A program made the position numbers and the translations under genes. From Sphingomonas sp. So64.6b (GTDB lineage: Bacteria > Pseudomonadota > Alphaproteobacteria > Sphingomonadales > Sphingomonadaceae), in contig NZ_CP048817.1 in NCBI RefSeq assembly GCF_014171475.1, forward strand, positions 1,178,001 through 1,242,000: DNA of 64,000 nt, written 5' to 3'. The notes below the pieces were generated by a model. That model was not told where the DNA came from and searched no databases. It was given only the letters and a program-made list of their open reading frames with translations. Of this stretch, positions 62,224 through 64,000 are shown in pieces. How positions within the stretch are numbered: position 1 is the first letter of the stretch; every line of letters starts with the position of its first letter.

Positions 62224-63023
62224 GCCAATTCCTTCTGTCGTGCGGCGCGGATCGCCGTCGAGAGGCTTTCAATATAGGCGCGAACCGGTCCGGGCGCAGC
62301 CTCGCCATGTTCGGCGATCAGGTCGACGATTGCAGAGCCGACCACTACGCCGTCCGCGACCCTGGCGATGGCGGCGGCCTGTTCGGGCGTGCGGATGCCG
62401 AAGCCGACCGCGACGGGCAGGTCGGTCGATGCCTTGAGGCGCGCGACCGCTTCGTCGATCGACACCTGTGCCGCTTGTTGCAGCCCGGTGATGCCGGCGA
62501 CTGAGACATAATAGAGGAAGCCGCTCGCGCCATCGAGCACGGTCGGCAGGCGCGCCGCATCGGTGGTCGGGGTGGACAGGCGGATCGGGTCGATTCCTGC
62601 GGCACGCAGCGCGGGGCCGAGTTCCTCATCCTCCTCGGGCGGAATATCGACGCAGATCACGCCGTCGACGCCGGCGTCCTTCGCCGCGGCGGCGAACCAG
62701 TCGGCGCCGCGGATCGTCATCGGATTGGCATAACCCATCAGCACCAAAGGCGTATCGGGATGGCGCGCGCGGAACGCCTTGGCGATGTTCAGGATATCGG
62801 CGGTCTTCGTGCCCGCCGCGAAGCTGCGCAGGTTTGCGGCCTGGATCGCCGGGCCATCGGCCATCGGGTCGGTGAACGGCATGCCGAGTTCGATCACGTC
62901 GGCACCTCCTGCGACCAGCGCGTCGAGGATCGCGGCGGTGGCCGCTGGCGTGGGATCGCCGGCGGTGACGAAGGTCACGAGCGCGGGGTGGCCCTTGGCG
63001 AAGGCGGCGGAAAGGCGGGTCAT
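62220..63023 (-). CDS. trpA: Tryptophan synthase alpha subunit
   Basis: This 267-residue TIM barrel has the catalytic E45 and D56 in [15 protein letters not shown] and the phosphate loop [11 protein letters not shown]. It splits indole-3-glycerol phosphate to indole and glyceraldehyde 3-phosphate and passes indole to TrpB. It lies downstream of trpB, with a 130-base spacer that holds an inverted repeat, and is coupled to accD by a four-base overlap. Confidence 0.96.
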   Translation of the reverse strand: MTRLSAAFAKGHPALVTFVTAGDPTPAATAAILDALVAGGADVIELGMPFTDPMADGPAIQAANLRSFAAGTKTADILNIAKAFRARHPDTPLVLMGYANPMTIRGADWFAAAAKDAGVDGVICVDIPPEEDEELGPALRAAGIDPIRLSTPTTDAARLPTVLDGASGFLYYVSVAGITGLQQAAQVSIDEAVARLKASTDLPVAVGFGIRTPEQAAAIARVADGVVVGSAIVDLIAEHGEAAPGPVRAYIESLSTAIRAARQKELA

Positions 63024-63043
63024 ATCGCGGCCTCCACCCCGGT

Positions 63044-63127
63044 CGTCACCCCAGCGAAGGCTGGGGTCTCTGTGGGGTGCGCGTCACGCTCGCCAACCGG
63101 GAGATCCCAGCCTTCGCTGGGATGACG
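63044..63127. repeat. Inverted repeat (REP-type) between trpB and trpA
   Basis: Arms 63044-63070 and 63101-63127 share CAGCGAAGGCTGGG / CCCAGCCTTCGCTG and their flanks, around a 30-base loop. The core is a familiar dispersed motif of sphingomonad and related genomes. It lies 26 bases after the trpB stop, so it interrupts the operon leader of trpA. Confidence 0.8.
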
Positions 63128-63153
63128 GTTGAGGTTGGGGTGGCAGAGTGCTC

Positions 63154-64000
63154 TCACATCGACACTCCCAGCGCTTCAGCCACCGTGAAGATATCCTTGT
63201 CGCCACGCCCGCACAGATTGGCGAGAATGATCTGGTCGCGATCCATTTCGCGCGCGCGCTTCGCGACGGCAGCAATGGCGTGGGACGGTTCGAGCGCGGG
63301 GATGATACCCTCGGTGCGACATAGCAGTTGGAAGGCATCAAGCGCCTCGACATCGGTCGCCGAAGTATATTCGACACGGCCGATCGAATGCAGCCAGCTA
63401 TGCTCAGGGCCGATGCCGGGATAATCGAGCCCGGCGGAGATCGAATGCGCCTCGGTGATCTGGCCGTCCTCGTCCTGCAGCAGATAGGTCTTGTTGCCAT
63501 GCAGGATGCCGGGTGATCCGCCGGCGAGCGACGCGGCATGTTCCTTGTCGAGGCCATGTCCCGCCGCTTCGACGCCGAGCATCGCGACGTCCGCATCGTC
63601 GAGGAATGGATGGAACAGGCCGATCGCGTTCGACCCGCCGCCGATCGCCGCGACCAGCAGGTCGGGCAGGCGGTTGATGCGCTTCAGCATCTGCTCGCGC
63701 GCTTCGCGCCCGATCACGCTCTGGAAATCACGGACCAGTTCCGGATAGGGATGCGGGCCGGCGGCGGTGCCGATGATGTAGAATGTGTCGTGGACGTTGG
63801 CGACCCAGTCGCGCATCGCCTCGTTCATCGCATCCTTCAGCGTATGCGCGCCGCTCTTGACCGGGCGCACTTCGGCGCCGAGCAGCTTCATGCGGAACAC
63901 GTTCGGCGCCTGACGCTCGACATCCTTGGCGCCCATATAGATCACGCAAGGGAGTCCGAAGCGCGCGCAAACGGTCGCGGTGGCGACGCCATGCTGGCCC
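63154..64000 (-). CDS. trpB: Tryptophan synthase beta chain (5' part outside window)
   Basis: The last 282 residues or so of TrpB are present; the frame is open through base 64000 and reads [21 protein letters not shown] at the edge. The PLP phosphate loop is [12 protein letters not shown], and the ending has [15 protein letters not shown]. It condenses indole with serine to tryptophan using PLP. The PLP lysine lies upstream of the window edge. It heads the trpB-trpA-accD-folC block here. Confidence 0.95.
   Translation of the reverse strand, partial: GQHGVATATVCARFGLPCVIYMGAKDVERQAPNVFRMKLLGAEVRPVKSGAHTLKDAMNEAMRDWVANVHDTFYIIGTAAGPHPYPELVRDFQSVIGREAREQMLKRINRLPDLLVAAIGGGSNAIGLFHPFLDDADVAMLGVEAAGHGLDKEHAASLAGGSPGILHGNKTYLLQDEDGQITEAHSISAGLDYPGIGPEHSWLHSIGRVEYTSATDVEALDAFQLLCRTEGIIPALEPSHAIAAVAKRAREMDRDQIILANLCGRGDKDIFTVAEALGVSM

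Overview
The window is GC-rich chromosomal DNA. Its gene order and protein style fit a Sphingomonas-like alphaproteobacterium. Indicators are the run methyltransferase / comF / grxC / carbon-nitrogen hydrolase / DUF1178, the trpB-trpA-accD-folC block, a DUF6628-type protein, and dispersed intergenic hairpins of the kind common in sphingomonads. No rRNA, tRNA, CRISPR array, complete insertion sequence or replication origin was recognised. Genes are dense and many neighbours overlap by 1 or 4 bases.

Layout. 1-2.2 kb: a sensor kinase cut by the window edge, plus a detached receiver protein. 2.3-6.5 kb: a divergent methyltransferase and a housekeeping run (comF, grxC, nitrilase-like hydrolase, DUF1178, FMN reductase, OsmC). 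6.5-13.8 kb: a lipoprotein, a GH2 glycosidase, a quinone-oxidoreductase-like dehydrogenase, a MarR regulator and a large ADP-forming acyl-CoA synthetase. 13.8-23.7 kb: a DHA2 exporter, a WYL-like small protein, a complete RND efflux operon with a divergent TetR regulator and a clear operator, and an RNB-type nuclease. 23.7-29.2 kb: small stress and metabolic genes, including two related secreted Arg-rich proteins, a hemerythrin, two enzymes linked to detoxification and a small membrane protein.

29.2-36.2 kb holds the most unusual locus. It is a tightly coupled minus-strand cluster: SPFH/SHOCT protein, two DUF4178 proteins, a 53-residue membrane protein easily missed because of its size, DUF350, a multi-TM spermidine-synthase-like protein, a secreted FAD amine-oxidase-like protein and a SpeH-type AdoMet decarboxylase. 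The parts suggest a membrane-associated polyamine or envelope-stress system.

36.5-40.5 kb: cell-wall genes (RlpA, L,D-transpeptidase), small proteins, and an NmrA-like/HxlR pair. 40.5-43.9 kb: an accessory patch with partly lower GC. It is bracketed by 23-bp repeats and followed by the broken 3' end of a second HxlR gene; inside are an immunity-like protein and two unknown exported proteins, and an unknown membrane protein follows. 44-54.8 kb: UvrD/PcrA helicase, NTF2-like and GFA proteins, an MHS transporter, rsmD, an RluB-like pseudouridine synthase, a response regulator, a Rieske oxygenase, an AmpG-like transporter and a TPR protein. 55.5-58.6 kb: an AraC regulator and a Tat-exported HEGRH protein, inserted between the TPR gene and a decayed copy of that gene's 3' end. 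58.8-64 kb: an ExbD-like secreted fragment, a DUF6628 protein, folC, accD, trpA and a partial trpB.

Dispersed repeats are frequent. The most notable is a 48-bp element: three tandem copies near 48.1 kb and a single inverted copy near 23.9 kb.
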